45,686 bases of DNA. Source: Sphingomonas sp. CFBP 8760 (GTDB lineage Bacteria > Pseudomonadota > Alphaproteobacteria > Sphingomonadales > Sphingomonadaceae). A model generated the notes under the pieces. The model was not told the origin of the DNA. It searched no databases and worked only from the letters and a program-made list of their open reading frames with translations. Shown piece after piece: positions 35,011 to 43,187 of the stretch. Each line of letters opens with the position of its first letter. The stretch's first letter is position 1. The stretch is from assembly GCF_014841615.1 (NCBI RefSeq), contig NZ_JACYUG010000024.1, positions 1 through 45,686 of the forward strand, given 5' to 3'. A program made the translations under genes and the position numbers.

Positions 35011-35981
35011 CGGGCCGCCTGCGCCATCACGCGGGCCGCCTCGGACTCCGCCACCACGGCCTTCAGCGCGACGAGGAAGCCGGCGATGTCGCCGACCGCG
35101 GAGGGGATCGCCTTGCGCAGCGTCGCGAAGCCGTGGACCGTCCCCACCGCCTCGCGGTAGACGGTCGGCACCCCCGCCTCGATCAGGCGGGCGGCATAGG
35201 CGCGGCCCTGATCGCGCAGGGGATCAAGGCTGGCGGCGACGATCACCGCCGGGGGCATCCCGGCCAGCGGCGCCAGCATCGGCGAGCCGCGCATATGCGC
35301 GATATCCGCCTGATAGGCATCGCCGAACCACAGCATCGCCGCCTTGGTCAGCAGATACCCCTCGGCGAACTCCTCGAACGACGGGTAACGGCCGGCGGGA
35401 TCGGTGACGGGATAGAGCGGCGCCTGCGCGATGACGGGCACCGCCGCCGGCCGGTCGCGCAGCGCCATCGCGGTCACGATCGCCAGCATCCCCCCGGCGC
35501 TGTCGCCGGACAGGACGAGGCCGGTCGCGGTACGGCCAAGCGCCGCCGGATTCGACGCGACCCAGCGCGCCGCCGCCTCCGCATCGTCGGGCGCGGCGGG
35601 CCAGCGATGTTCGGGCGCCAGCCGGTATTCGACCGACAGCACCGGCATCCCCAGCACCCGCGCCATCTCCGCGCACAGCGAGGCATGCGTCTCGATCTCG
35701 CCGAACACGAAACCGCCGCCGTGATAGAAGACCATCACCGGCCCCGGCACCCGCGTTTCCGCCGCATCGAACAGGCGGGCGGGGATCGGGCCGTCGGGGC
35801 CGGGAATGACGATATCCCGGATCGTCGCCAGATCGCCCACGGGCAGGTCGGTCAGGTCCTTCGTCGCGGTGAACATCTGCCGCGCGGCGACGGGATCGAG
35901 TTCGTGGGTGCGCGGCCCCGGCAGGGCATTGAGATAATCGAGGAACTGGCGGACATCGGGGCGGACATAATGGTCGGTCAT
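35007..35981 (-). CDS. Alpha/beta hydrolase, hormone-sensitive-lipase-type esterase
   Basis: The 324-residue product is an HSL/family IV esterase. It has the oxyanion motif HGGGF (VFYHGGGFVFGEIE), the nucleophile elbow GDSAGG (LVLSGDSAGGML), Asp in DPLRDQG, and His in VHGFATL, so the catalytic triad is complete. SVEYRLAPEHRWPAAPDDA is also typical. The start at 35981 is preceded by GGAG; an ATG at 36026 would add 15 Pro-rich residues. It is divergent from the deacetylase-like gene with only 23 bp between the annotated starts. It overlaps rppH downstream. The natural substrate is unknown. Confidence 0.92.
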   Translation of the reverse strand: MTDHYVRPDVRQFLDYLNALPGPRTHELDPVAARQMFTATKDLTDLPVGDLATIRDIVIPGPDGPIPARLFDAAETRVPGPVMVFYHGGGFVFGEIETHASLCAEMARVLGMPVLSVEYRLAPEHRWPAAPDDAEAAARWVASNPAALGRTATGLVLSGDSAGGMLAIVTAMALRDRPAAVPVIAQAPLYPVTDPAGRYPSFEEFAEGYLLTKAAMLWFGDAYQADIAHMRGSPMLAPLAGMPPAVIVAASLDPLRDQGRAYAARLIEAGVPTVYREAVGTVHGFATLRKAIPSAVGDIAGFLVALKAVVAESEAARVMAQAAR

Positions 35982-36004
35982 GCGGGCTCCGGGCTGAAGT
36001 CGGG

Positions 36005-36973
36005 ATGGCGGGGTCGGGGTCGGCACCCTACCTAATCGGCGTGATCCATGTCGTCCACCATCCGGCCTATGTCACCGAGGCGCCGGCCCGGTCCACCTAT
36101 CGCTGGGGCAAGAACGGGGCGATCCGCGACCTGCTGCTCGCCGAAGGGGAACGGATCGCCTGGCACCTGCCCGAACCGATGCCGCCCGCATGGCTGGAGG
36201 CGACGCACGACCCCGATTATGTCGCCGAGGTGCTGACCGCGCAGGTGCCCCCTGCCAAGGAGCGCCGGATCGGCTTTCCGGTGAAGCCGGTCGTCGCGAC
36301 CCGCGCGGCGGCGGTGCCGGGCGGCACCTATCTGGCCGCGCTGCTGGCGATGGCGCATGGCTTTGCCGCCAACACCGCCGGCGGCAGCCACCACGCCCTG
36401 CCCGACACCGGGGCCGGATACTGCGTTTTCAACGACCTGGCGGTCGCAGCGATCAGGCTGGTGGAGGAAGGTCGGGTCAATCGGGTGCTGATCGTCGATG
36501 TCGACGTGCATCAGGGCGACGGCACCGCGGTGCTGACCGCGGGGCGGCCGGAGATCGCCACCTATTCGATCCATGCCGAAAAGAACTTTCCCGCCCGCAA
36601 GGCCCGATCGACGCTCGACGTGCCGCTGCCCGACAGGGTCGGCGATGCCGATTATCTGGCCACGCTGGAGCGTACATTGGTGCCGCTACTGGACGACATG
36701 AGGCCGCAACTGATCCTGTATCAGGCGGGGGTCGATCCGTTCGGCGGCGATCGGCTGGGGCGGCTGGACCTGACGCTGGCGGGGCTGGTCGCGCGTGAGC
36801 GGCTGGTGGCGCGGCTGGCGCGGGAGCGGGGGGTGCCGGTCGCCTGCACGGTCGGCGGCGGCTATGGCGACGACGTGATGGCGATCGCCCGGCGGCATGT
36901 CGATGCGATCCTGACGCTGGGCGAGGCGCTGGGCGGGCAGGAAGCGGGAGCGTTTGGCGCGGGCGACCGTTAG
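36005..36973 (+). CDS. Histone deacetylase-like hydrolase
   Basis: The 322-residue product belongs to the arginase/deacetylase fold and is probably a zinc-dependent deacetylase of acetylpolyamines, acetoin-like or other acetylated substrates. Motifs: AGGSHHALPDTGAGYCVFNDLAVAA (paired His and Asn/Asp region), LIVDVDVHQGDGTA (zinc ligands Asp and His), YQAGVDPFGGDRLGRL (second Asp). The start is uncertain: ATG at 36005 adds MAGSGSAPYLIG before the conserved VIHVVHHPAYV, whereas GTG at 36041 begins exactly there and leaves more room for the divergent promoters. Its end overlaps nothing; photolyase starts 7 bp later. Confidence 0.9.
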   Translation: MAGSGSAPYLIGVIHVVHHPAYVTEAPARSTYRWGKNGAIRDLLLAEGERIAWHLPEPMPPAWLEATHDPDYVAEVLTAQVPPAKERRIGFPVKPVVATRAAAVPGGTYLAALLAMAHGFAANTAGGSHHALPDTGAGYCVFNDLAVAAIRLVEEGRVNRVLIVDVDVHQGDGTAVLTAGRPEIATYSIHAEKNFPARKARSTLDVPLPDRVGDADYLATLERTLVPLLDDMRPQLILYQAGVDPFGGDRLGRLDLTLAGLVARERLVARLARERGVPVACTVGGGYGDDVMAIARRHVDAILTLGEALGGQEAGAFGAGDR

Positions 36974-36980
36974 GCGGGAC

Positions 36981-38339
36981 ATGCCCGATCCCGTCATCCT
37001 CTGGTTCCGTCAGGACCTGCGCCTTTGCGATCAACCCGCGCTGATCGCCGCGGCGGGCGAGGGGCCGGTGATCCCGCTCTATATCCTCGACGACGAGACA
37101 CCGGGCGACTGGCGGATCGGCGGTGCGCAGCGCTGGTGGCTGCACCACAGCCTGGCGGCGCTCGCCACGGCGCTGGAGGCGAAGGGCAGCCGCCTGATCC
37201 TGCGGCGCGGCCGGGCCGAGGCCGTGCTGGCGGCGGTGATCGAGGAGACGGGGGCGGCGCGCGTCCACGCCTTGCGCCATTACGAACCGTGGTGGCGGGC
37301 GGCGGAGACGGCACTGGGTGACCGACTGCACCTGCACGACGGCAACCACCTGACCCGGATCGAGGATGTCCGCACCGGCGGTGGCCAGCCGTTCCGGATG
37401 TATTCGTCTTTCTGGAAGGCGTTGCAGAACTTCCTGCCGCCCGAGGCACCGTATCCCGCCCCCGACAGCATCACCGCGCCAGAGCAATGGCCGGCGAGCG
37501 ACGATCCAGCCGACTGGAAATTGCTGCCGACCGCGCCCGACTGGTCGGGCGGGTTCGATGCTGACTGGACGCCGGGCGAGGCGTGCGCGCAGGCGAAGGT
37601 GGCGGACATCCCCGATCTGCTGGGCGAGTATGACGAGGCGCGCAACCTGCCCGCGACCGAGGGCACGACGCGATTGTCGCCCCATCTCCATTTCGGCGAG
37701 ATTTCGGCACGGGCGGTGTGGCATGCGGCCGACGTCGATGCCGGTCACACCTTCCTGAAGGAACTGGCGTGGCGGGATTTCACCAGCGGCGTCGTGATGG
37801 CGCTGCCCGATTATGCCGATGCCAATGGCCGCGCGAAATACGATCGGTTGCAGTGGCGGCAGGGCGCGGAGGCCAAGGCCGATCTGCGCGCCTGGCAGAC
37901 CGGGCATACCGGCTATCCGATCGTCGATGCCGGGATGCGCCAGTTGTGGAACACCGGCTGGATGCACAACCGGGTGCGGATGATTACCGCCAGCTTCCTG
38001 GTGAAGCATCTGCTGATCGACTGGCGCGAGGGCGAACGCTGGTTCTGGGACTGTTTGGTCGATGCAGATTACGGCAACAATGCCGTCAACTGGCAATGGG
38101 TCGCGGGCACCGGGGTCGACGCCAACATGTTCGGGCGGATCATGGCGCCGCTCGGCCAGTCGGAAAAATTCGACGCGGGCGATTATATCCGCCGCTGGGT
38201 GCCCGAACTGGCGGACGTGGGCGACGCGGCGATCCACGATCCCGACGCGGCGGGATGCCGACCGGCGAACTATCCCGCCAAGATCGTCGGCCACCGCGAG
38301 GCACGCGAGCGGGCGCTGGCGGCGGCGCGGGCGATCTGA
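36981..38339 (+). CDS. phrB: Deoxyribodipyrimidine photolyase (class I CPD)
   Basis: The 452-residue product repairs cyclobutane pyrimidine dimers with FADH- and blue light. The N-terminal antenna-binding domain starts PVILWFRQDLRLCDQPAL. The FAD domain has TRLSPHLHFGEISARAVW, ELAWRDFTSGV, GYPIVDAGMRQLWNTGWMHNRVRMI and DYGNNAVNWQWVAGTGVDANMFGRI, all class I photolyase signatures. The ATG at 36981 follows GGCGGGAC; an earlier in-frame ATG (36954) lies inside the deacetylase-like gene. It lies 7 bp after that gene and probably shares its transcript. Confidence 0.96.
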   Translation: MPDPVILWFRQDLRLCDQPALIAAAGEGPVIPLYILDDETPGDWRIGGAQRWWLHHSLAALATALEAKGSRLILRRGRAEAVLAAVIEETGAARVHALRHYEPWWRAAETALGDRLHLHDGNHLTRIEDVRTGGGQPFRMYSSFWKALQNFLPPEAPYPAPDSITAPEQWPASDDPADWKLLPTAPDWSGGFDADWTPGEACAQAKVADIPDLLGEYDEARNLPATEGTTRLSPHLHFGEISARAVWHAADVDAGHTFLKELAWRDFTSGVVMALPDYADANGRAKYDRLQWRQGAEAKADLRAWQTGHTGYPIVDAGMRQLWNTGWMHNRVRMITASFLVKHLLIDWREGERWFWDCLVDADYGNNAVNWQWVAGTGVDANMFGRIMAPLGQSEKFDAGDYIRRWVPELADVGDAAIHDPDAAGCRPANYPAKIVGHREARERALAAARAI

Positions 38340-38435
38340 CGGGGCGTTCCCGACGTTCTTCGCGCGCCCGCCCGGACGATCCATCGAGCCAGGCCGCTCG
38401 ACCGAGCGGGCTTCCCCTGCCGACGATGCGGGTGC

Positions 38436-39659
38436 ATGGGGCCGCGCATGAAAGCCGGGGCCATCCATCGTCGTCGCGTGTCGTTGCCCGTGCGGGTGCT
38501 GTCGCATCCGTTCCACCGGCTGCTCGACCGGATCGATCGCGGACTGGCGGTCGGGGCGATCGAGGCGACGCTGCCGGACGGCAGCGCGCGGCTGATCGGC
38601 GGGCGGGCGGACGGCCCGGTCGCGACCGTCGCGGTGCATCGCTGGCGCGCGCTGTGGCGGCTGGCCACCGCGGGTTCGGTCGGCTGGTACGAGGGATGGG
38701 AGGCGGGCGACTGGTCCAGCCCCGATGCGGTGCCGTTGTTCGACCTGTTCATGCGCAACCGCGTGCCGCTGGGCGATGCGGCACGCGCGGGGGCGGTCGC
38801 GCGGCTGGCGGGGCGGGCATGGCACCGGTTGCGGCGCAACGACCGGGGCGGTGCACGGCGCAATATCGCCGCGCATTACGATCTGGGCAATGATTTCTAC
38901 CGCGAATGGCTGGACGAGAGCCTGACCTATTCGAGCGCGATCTTCGAGCGCCTCGGCCAGTCACTGGCCGAGGCGCAGGCCGCCAAGCTGCACGCCATAC
39001 TGGACCGCACCGCGACCAAGCCCGGCGACACGGTGCTGGAGATCGGGTGTGGCTGGGGATCGTTCGCGGCGCTGGCGGCGGGCGAGGGCCGGCGCGTCCA
39101 TGCGCTGACGCTGTCCGCCGAACAGAAGGCGGCGGTGGATGCGCGGGCGCTGCCCGGTGTCGACGTGGCCCTGACCGATTATCGCGACGTGGCCGGGCAG
39201 TTCGACGCGGTCGCCAGCATCGAGATGGTCGAAGCGGTCGGGCAGGAATACTGGCCCGCCTATCTCGACGCGATCGCCGCCGCGCTGAAGCCGGGCGGGC
39301 GCGCCGCGATCCAGTATATCGCGATCGCCGACGACGTGTTCCCCGCCTATGCCGCCAGCGTCGATTTCATCCAGCGCCACGTGTTTCCGGGCGGGATGCT
39401 GCTGTCAGAACCGCGGTTTCGCGCGCTGGCGGCCGCGCGCGGGCTGGATTGGCAGGACCGGCAGGGGTTCGGTCAGGATTATGCCGAGACGCTGCGACAA
39501 TGGCGCCAGCGTTTCGACGCCGCCGACCGCGAGGGGCGGCTGCCGGCACGGCTGGACACGCGGTTCCGGCGGCTCTGGCGCTATTACCTGATGTATTGCG
39601 AGGGCGGGTTCCGCGGCGGCGGGATCGACGTGGCGCAGGTGACGTTGGTGAAGGGGTGA
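38436..39659 (+). CDS. cfa: Cyclopropane-fatty-acyl-phospholipid synthase
   Basis: This enzyme adds a methylene group from SAM across cis double bonds of membrane phospholipid acyl chains. The 407-residue product has the N-terminal lipid-binding region (WYEGWEAGDWSSPDAVPLFDLFMRN), then NIAAHYDLGNDFYREWLDESLTYSSAIF, the SAM motif VLEIGCGWGSFAALAAGE, SIEMVEAVGQEYWPAYL and the C-terminal MYCEGGFRGGGIDVAQVTLVK, all diagnostic. The ATG at 38436 and one at 38448 are both possible. A REP-like palindrome follows 6 bp after the stop. Confidence 0.95.
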   Translation: MGPRMKAGAIHRRRVSLPVRVLSHPFHRLLDRIDRGLAVGAIEATLPDGSARLIGGRADGPVATVAVHRWRALWRLATAGSVGWYEGWEAGDWSSPDAVPLFDLFMRNRVPLGDAARAGAVARLAGRAWHRLRRNDRGGARRNIAAHYDLGNDFYREWLDESLTYSSAIFERLGQSLAEAQAAKLHAILDRTATKPGDTVLEIGCGWGSFAALAAGEGRRVHALTLSAEQKAAVDARALPGVDVALTDYRDVAGQFDAVASIEMVEAVGQEYWPAYLDAIAAALKPGGRAAIQYIAIADDVFPAYAASVDFIQRHVFPGGMLLSEPRFRALAAARGLDWQDRQGFGQDYAETLRQWRQRFDAADREGRLPARLDTRFRRLWRYYLMYCEGGFRGGGIDVAQVTLVKG

Positions 39660-39665
39660 GCAGTC

Positions 39666-39695
39666 CGTCATTGCGAGCATAGCGAAGCAATGACG
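39666..39695. repeat. REP-like palindrome (CGTCATTGC...GCAATGACG)
   Basis: Nine-base inverted repeats flank a 12-base loop in the 45-bp gap between the convergent cfa and SDR genes. The arms and the loop text GCGAAGCAA are shared with the larger palindrome at 45086-45152, so both belong to one dispersed repeat family. The position suits a two-way terminator or mRNA-end stabiliser. Confidence 0.75.
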
Positions 39696-39704
39696 GGACC
39701 TGCG

Positions 39705-40415
39705 CTATCCCACCCGTTCGCGATGCCCCGCCGGAAAGCCGTCGACCGCCAGCCTGACGATGCATTCCGCCACGATCGCGGGGTCCTTCACCGATTGCGG
39801 GTCCTCACCCGGATAGGCGCGGGCGCGCATCTTCGTGCGGGTGGCGCCGGGATCGAGGATCGCGACGCGGGTGCGACCGAGCTGTTCGACCTCGTCGCCA
39901 TAGGCGCCCAGCAGCGTTTCGAACGCGGCCTTCGACGCACCATAGGCCCCCCAATAGGCGCGCGGATCGCGGCCGACGCTGCTGGTGACGCCGATCACCT
40001 TGCCCGCCTTGGCCCGACGCAGCAGCGGATCGAACGCGGCGATCATCGCCCCTTGCGCGCTGACGTTGAGCGTCAGCACCTGCGCGAATTCCTTGGGATC
40101 GATCGCGGGTACCGCCGACAGGCTGCCGAGCATCCCGGCGTTCAGCACCATCACGTCGAGCGCCTGCCAGCGTTCGCCGACCGCCGCCGCCAGCCGGGCG
40201 ATCGCATCGGTTTCGGTCAGGTCGAGCGGCGCGATCGTCGCAGAGCCGCCGGCGGCGAAGATCGTCTCCTCCACCTCCTCCAGCGCCGATGCGGTGCGCG
40301 CGGTGATGACGACGTGCGCGCCCGTCGCCGCCAGGGCGATCGCGGTGGCGGCGCCGATCCCCCGGCTGGCGCCGGTGACGAGCGCGAGGCGGCCTTCGAG
40401 TGGCAGATCAGCCAT
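39705..40415 (-). CDS. SDR family NAD(P)-dependent oxidoreductase
   Basis: The 236-residue product has the classical short-chain dehydrogenase layout: TGASRGIGAATAIAL (cofactor-binding TGxxxGxG), LNAGMLG (NAG motif), VTSSVGRDP with the catalytic Ser, and YGASKAAFETLL (YxxxK). The Arg in ASRG and TARTAS after strand 2 suggest NADP(H) preference. It begins two bases after the purF stop on the same strand, so it is probably co-transcribed with purF. The substrate is unknown. Confidence 0.92.
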   Translation of the reverse strand: MADLPLEGRLALVTGASRGIGAATAIALAATGAHVVITARTASALEEVEETIFAAGGSATIAPLDLTETDAIARLAAAVGERWQALDVMVLNAGMLGSLSAVPAIDPKEFAQVLTLNVSAQGAMIAAFDPLLRRAKAGKVIGVTSSVGRDPRAYWGAYGASKAAFETLLGAYGDEVEQLGRTRVAILDPGATRTKMRARAYPGEDPQSVKDPAIVAECIVRLAVDGFPAGHRERVG

Positions 40416-40417
40416 GG

Positions 40418-41890
40418 TCAGATCACGCGTTCGGCGAGCAGCGCGAACTGATCGACCTGTGCGCTGTCGTCATGATCGGTCAGCGTGGTCGGATAATCGC
40501 CGGTGAAGCAGGCGTCGCAGTAATTGGGGCGGACATCGGCGCGCTTCGCCTCGCCCAGTGCCTTGTACAGCCCGTCGATCGAGACGAAGGCGAGCGTGTC
40601 GGCATGGATGAAATCGGTCATCCCGCCCAGATCCAGCTTGTGCGCCAGCAGCTTGGTCCGCTCCGGCGTGTCGACGCCGTAGAAGCAGCTGTGCCGGGTG
40701 GGCGGGGAGGCGATGCGCAGGTGGACCTCCGCCGCGCCCGCGTCGCGCATCATCTGCACGATCTTCAGGCTGGTGGTGCCACGCACGATCGAATCGTCGA
40801 CCAGGATCACCCGCTTGCCCTCAATCAGCGCGCGGTTGGCGTTGTGCTTCAGCTTGACGCCGAGATGGCGGACCTTGTCGCCCGGCTGGATGAAGGTGCG
40901 CCCGACATAGTGCGAGCGGATGATGCCGAGTTCGAACGGGATGCCCGATGCCTGGGCATAGCCGATCGCGGCCGGCACGCCCGAATCGGGGACGGGGATG
41001 ACCAGATCGGCATCGACCGGCGATTCGGCCGCCAGCTGCGCGCCGATCTCCTTGCGGACCGAATAGACCGAATGGCTGTCGACGATCGAATCGGGGCGCG
41101 AGAAATACACCCATTCGAAGATGCAGGGCCGCGCGGGGACGGGGGCGAACGGCTTGACCGAGCGGACCTCGCCATTCTGCACGATCACCAGTTCGCCCGG
41201 CTCCACGATCCGTTCGAACGTCGCGCCGCACACGTCGAGCGCGACGGTTTCGGAGGCGAAGATGACCGCATCGTCCAGCCGGCCCATCACCAGCGGCCGG
41301 ATGCCGAGCGGATCGCGGCAGGCGATCATCCCCTCCGGCGTCATCACCACCAGCGAATAGGCGCCCTCGATCTGCTTCAGCGCATCGATGAACCGGTCGA
41401 TCAGGGTGCGGTAGCTGGACGTGGCGACGAGGTGGATGATCGTCTCGGTATCGCTGGTCGACTGGAAGATCGAGCCGCGCCGCACCAGTTCGCGCCGCAG
41501 TTTCAGCGCGTTGGAGATGTTGCCGTTGTGCGCGACCGCGAAGCCGCCCGATTGCAGTTCGGCATAGAGCGGCTGCACGTTGCGCAACGCCGTATCGCCC
41601 GAGGTGGAATAGCGGACATGCCCCGCCGCCACGGTGCCGGGCAGCGCGCGAATCACGTCGTCGCGGTCGAAATTGCCCGCGACATGGCCCATCGCGCGAT
41701 GGGTGTGGAAATGCGTGCCGTCGAACGAGGTGATGCCCGCCGCCTCCTGCCCGCGATGCTGGAGGGCGTGGAGGCCGAGCGCCACGAGCGCGGCGGCGCT
41801 GGAACTGCCGGAGACGCCGAACACGCCGCATTCTTCGCGCAGCGTGTCCCCGTCGTCGGAGGAAACATCATAGGGATTGGTGGTCAGCAT
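40418..41890 (-). CDS. purF: Amidophosphoribosyltransferase
   Basis: This enzyme uses glutamine to convert PRPP to 5-phosphoribosylamine, the first step of de novo purine synthesis. The 490-residue product has a propeptide of about 20 residues before Cys21 (LREECGVFGVSG), the N-terminal nucleophile after cleavage. The PRPP loop is VILVDDSIVRGTTS. Cysteines in RHSCFYGVDTP and NYCDACFTGDYP match the 4Fe-4S ligands of the Bacillus-type enzyme. It is divergent from the small gene at 42018 across a 127-bp gap. Confidence 0.96.
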   Translation of the reverse strand: MLTTNPYDVSSDDGDTLREECGVFGVSGSSSAAALVALGLHALQHRGQEAAGITSFDGTHFHTHRAMGHVAGNFDRDDVIRALPGTVAAGHVRYSTSGDTALRNVQPLYAELQSGGFAVAHNGNISNALKLRRELVRRGSIFQSTSDTETIIHLVATSSYRTLIDRFIDALKQIEGAYSLVVMTPEGMIACRDPLGIRPLVMGRLDDAVIFASETVALDVCGATFERIVEPGELVIVQNGEVRSVKPFAPVPARPCIFEWVYFSRPDSIVDSHSVYSVRKEIGAQLAAESPVDADLVIPVPDSGVPAAIGYAQASGIPFELGIIRSHYVGRTFIQPGDKVRHLGVKLKHNANRALIEGKRVILVDDSIVRGTTSLKIVQMMRDAGAAEVHLRIASPPTRHSCFYGVDTPERTKLLAHKLDLGGMTDFIHADTLAFVSIDGLYKALGEAKRADVRPNYCDACFTGDYPTTLTDHDDSAQVDQFALLAERVI

Positions 41891-42017
41891 GGGAGCGGGG
41901 CTCTCTTGGTGTCGCGCGCCCTATAGATAGGGTCGTCCGGCTTGTCGCCTGTTTGTCACGAAAATCGGGAGCCGATCGTCGCATCGATGGTTTTGGCGGC
42001 GGCAAGGAGACGAGATC

Positions 42018-42269
42018 ATGGCACGCGACCACGGCCCGCAGATCAAGGATGACGCGCTGTTCGAGAAGCTGGTCGAGGACGGCAATTCGCCCGGCAAGGC
42101 GGCGCGGATCGCCAATGCGAAGGCGGCCGGCACGCTGTCGCACAACAGCGTCCACCTGGAGGACCGGACCAAGACCGACCTGCTGGCACAGGCGCGCAAG
42201 GTGGGGATCGCCGGCCGGTCGAAGATGGACAAGGCCGCGCTAATCAAGGCGATCCGCGATCACGGCTGA
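42018..42269 (+). CDS. Small Rho-N/SAP-like domain protein (83 aa)
   Basis: The 83-residue basic protein begins MARDHGPQIKDDALFEKLVEDG, then NSPGKAARIANAKAAGT. It ends with a segment resembling the Rho termination-factor N-terminal fold (DRTKTDLLAQARKVGIAGRSKMDKAALIKAIRDH), a short helical nucleic-acid-binding module. AAGGAGACGAG gives a strong ribosome-binding site about 9 bases before the ATG. Such small proteins are common in alphaproteobacteria, often with stress-related expression, but the role here is not known. It is divergent from purF and 54 bp upstream of hisI. Confidence 0.85.
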   Translation: MARDHGPQIKDDALFEKLVEDGNSPGKAARIANAKAAGTLSHNSVHLEDRTKTDLLAQARKVGIAGRSKMDKAALIKAIRDHG

Positions 42270-42323
42270 CATGGCGGCTGACATGGCGGTGACGGGGCCG
42301 TGGCGGCGCGCTAGGCAGGGGGC

Positions 42324-42683
42324 ATGACCGAACCCCGCGACCGCAGCCTGACTCTCGACCCCGCCTATGATGCCGCCGGCCTCGTCACCGCGGTCGTCAC
42401 CGACCGGGCGGGCGCGCTGCTGATGGTGGCGCACATGAATGCCGAGGCGCTGGCGGCGACGCAGGCCACCGGGGAAGCGACCTTCTGGTCGCGCAGCCGG
42501 CAGCGCCTGTGGAAGAAGGGCGAGACGTCCGGCAACGTCCTGCGCGTGGTGGAGATGCGGATCGACTGCGATCAGGATGCGCTGTGGGTGATCGCCGATC
42601 CGGCGGGGCCGGCCTGTCACACCGGTGCCGGGAGCTGCTTCTATCGCCGGATCGACGGCGATCGGTTGATCCCGTTGACTTGA
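42324..42683 (+). CDS. hisI: Phosphoribosyl-AMP cyclohydrolase
   Basis: This enzyme opens the adenine ring of phosphoribosyl-AMP, the third step of histidine synthesis. The 119-residue product has the family core: LLMVAHMNAEALAATQATGEATFWSRSRQRLWKKGETSGN, then the metal-site Asp/Cys cluster RIDCDQDALWVIADP and ACHTGAGSCFYRR. No HisE domain is fused, as in other alphaproteobacteria. It lies outside any his operon. Its end overlaps a palindromic site upstream of the MerR-type gene. Confidence 0.95.
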   Translation: MTEPRDRSLTLDPAYDAAGLVTAVVTDRAGALLMVAHMNAEALAATQATGEATFWSRSRQRLWKKGETSGNVLRVVEMRIDCDQDALWVIADPAGPACHTGAGSCFYRRIDGDRLIPLT

Positions 42684-42706
42684 CGTTGACGTAAACGTCA
42701 TGCGAT
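42675..42706 (+). promoter_or_regulatory. MerR-type promoter and operator
   Basis: TTGACT (42675-42680) and TGCGAT (42701-42706) are separated by 20 bp, the over-long spacing typical of MerR-controlled promoters. The spacer holds the palindrome TGACGT-AA-ACGTCA (42687-42700) and a tandem TTGACG. It lies just upstream of a merR-type gene and overlaps the hisI stop. The -10 match is poor and only 8 bp separate it from the ATG, so a leaderless message would be implied; the operator is more secure than the promoter. Confidence 0.5.
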
Positions 42707-42714
42707 AGGGGGGC

Positions 42715-43137
42715 ATGGCCGATGCAGCTTCCTATGCGGCGATCACCCCGCGTCACGACCGCGACGATTATTCGATCTCCGACCTGTGCGAGGAGTTCGC
42801 GGTCACCGCGCGGGCGCTGCGTTTCTACGAGGACGAAGGGCTGATCGCCCCCGACCGGCGCGGCACCGTCCGCGTCTATTCGCACCGCGATCGCGCCCGG
42901 CTGGCGTGGATATTGCGCGGCAAGCGGGTCGGCTTTTCGCTCGGCGAGATCCGCGAGATGATCGACCTGTACGATCTGGACGACGGCCGGCGGGTGCAGC
43001 GGCAGGTGACGATCGAGCGCTGCCGTGCGCGGATCGCGGCGCTGGAGGCGCAACGACGCGACATCGATGCCGCGATCGCCGAACTCGCCGACTTCGTCGC
43101 GCTGGTTGAACCCGTCGGTGCCCCAGACCAACGATAA
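42715..43137 (+). CDS. MerR family transcriptional regulator
   Basis: The 140-residue product has the MerR winged helix: YSISDLCEEFAVTARALRFYEDEGLIAPDRRGTVRVYSHRDRARL, then a long coiled-coil dimerisation helix (ERCRARIAALEAQRRDIDAAIAELADF). No metal-binding Cys cluster is present, so a metal sensor is unlikely. Its sequence type (RGKRVGFSLGEIREMIDLYD) resembles LiuR-like regulators of acyl-CoA/branched-chain catabolism, and the next gene is an acyl-CoA dehydrogenase. A palindrome upstream suggests autoregulation. The final codon and stop lie in the first copy of a tandem repeat. Confidence 0.9.
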   Translation: MADAASYAAITPRHDRDDYSISDLCEEFAVTARALRFYEDEGLIAPDRRGTVRVYSHRDRARLAWILRGKRVGFSLGEIREMIDLYDLDDGRRVQRQVTIERCRARIAALEAQRRDIDAAIAELADFVALVEPVGAPDQR

Positions 43138-43171
43138 AACGACCAACGATAAAAACGACCGACGATAAAAC
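43126..43171. repeat. Three tandem 15-16-bp repeats between merR and acyl-CoA dehydrogenase
   Basis: GACCAACGATAAAAC (43126-43140), GACCAACGATAAAAAC (43141-43156) and GACCGACGATAAAAC (43157-43171) follow one another directly. The first copy contains the end of the MerR-type reading frame and its TAA. The array stands just before the AGAGG ribosome-binding site of the next gene. Confidence 0.9.
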
Positions 43172-43187
43172 AGAGGATGTCCCGGTA

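Noticed and set aside
35007..36973. Esterase plus deacetylase-like protein as a polyhydroxyalkanoate or polyamine system
   Set aside because: The genes are divergent and belong to different runs; nothing in the sequence links their substrates.
36477..38876. 799-residue minus-strand frame spanning three plus-strand genes
   Set aside because: It crosses the ends of the deacetylase-like, photolyase and cfa genes and has no recognisable domain.
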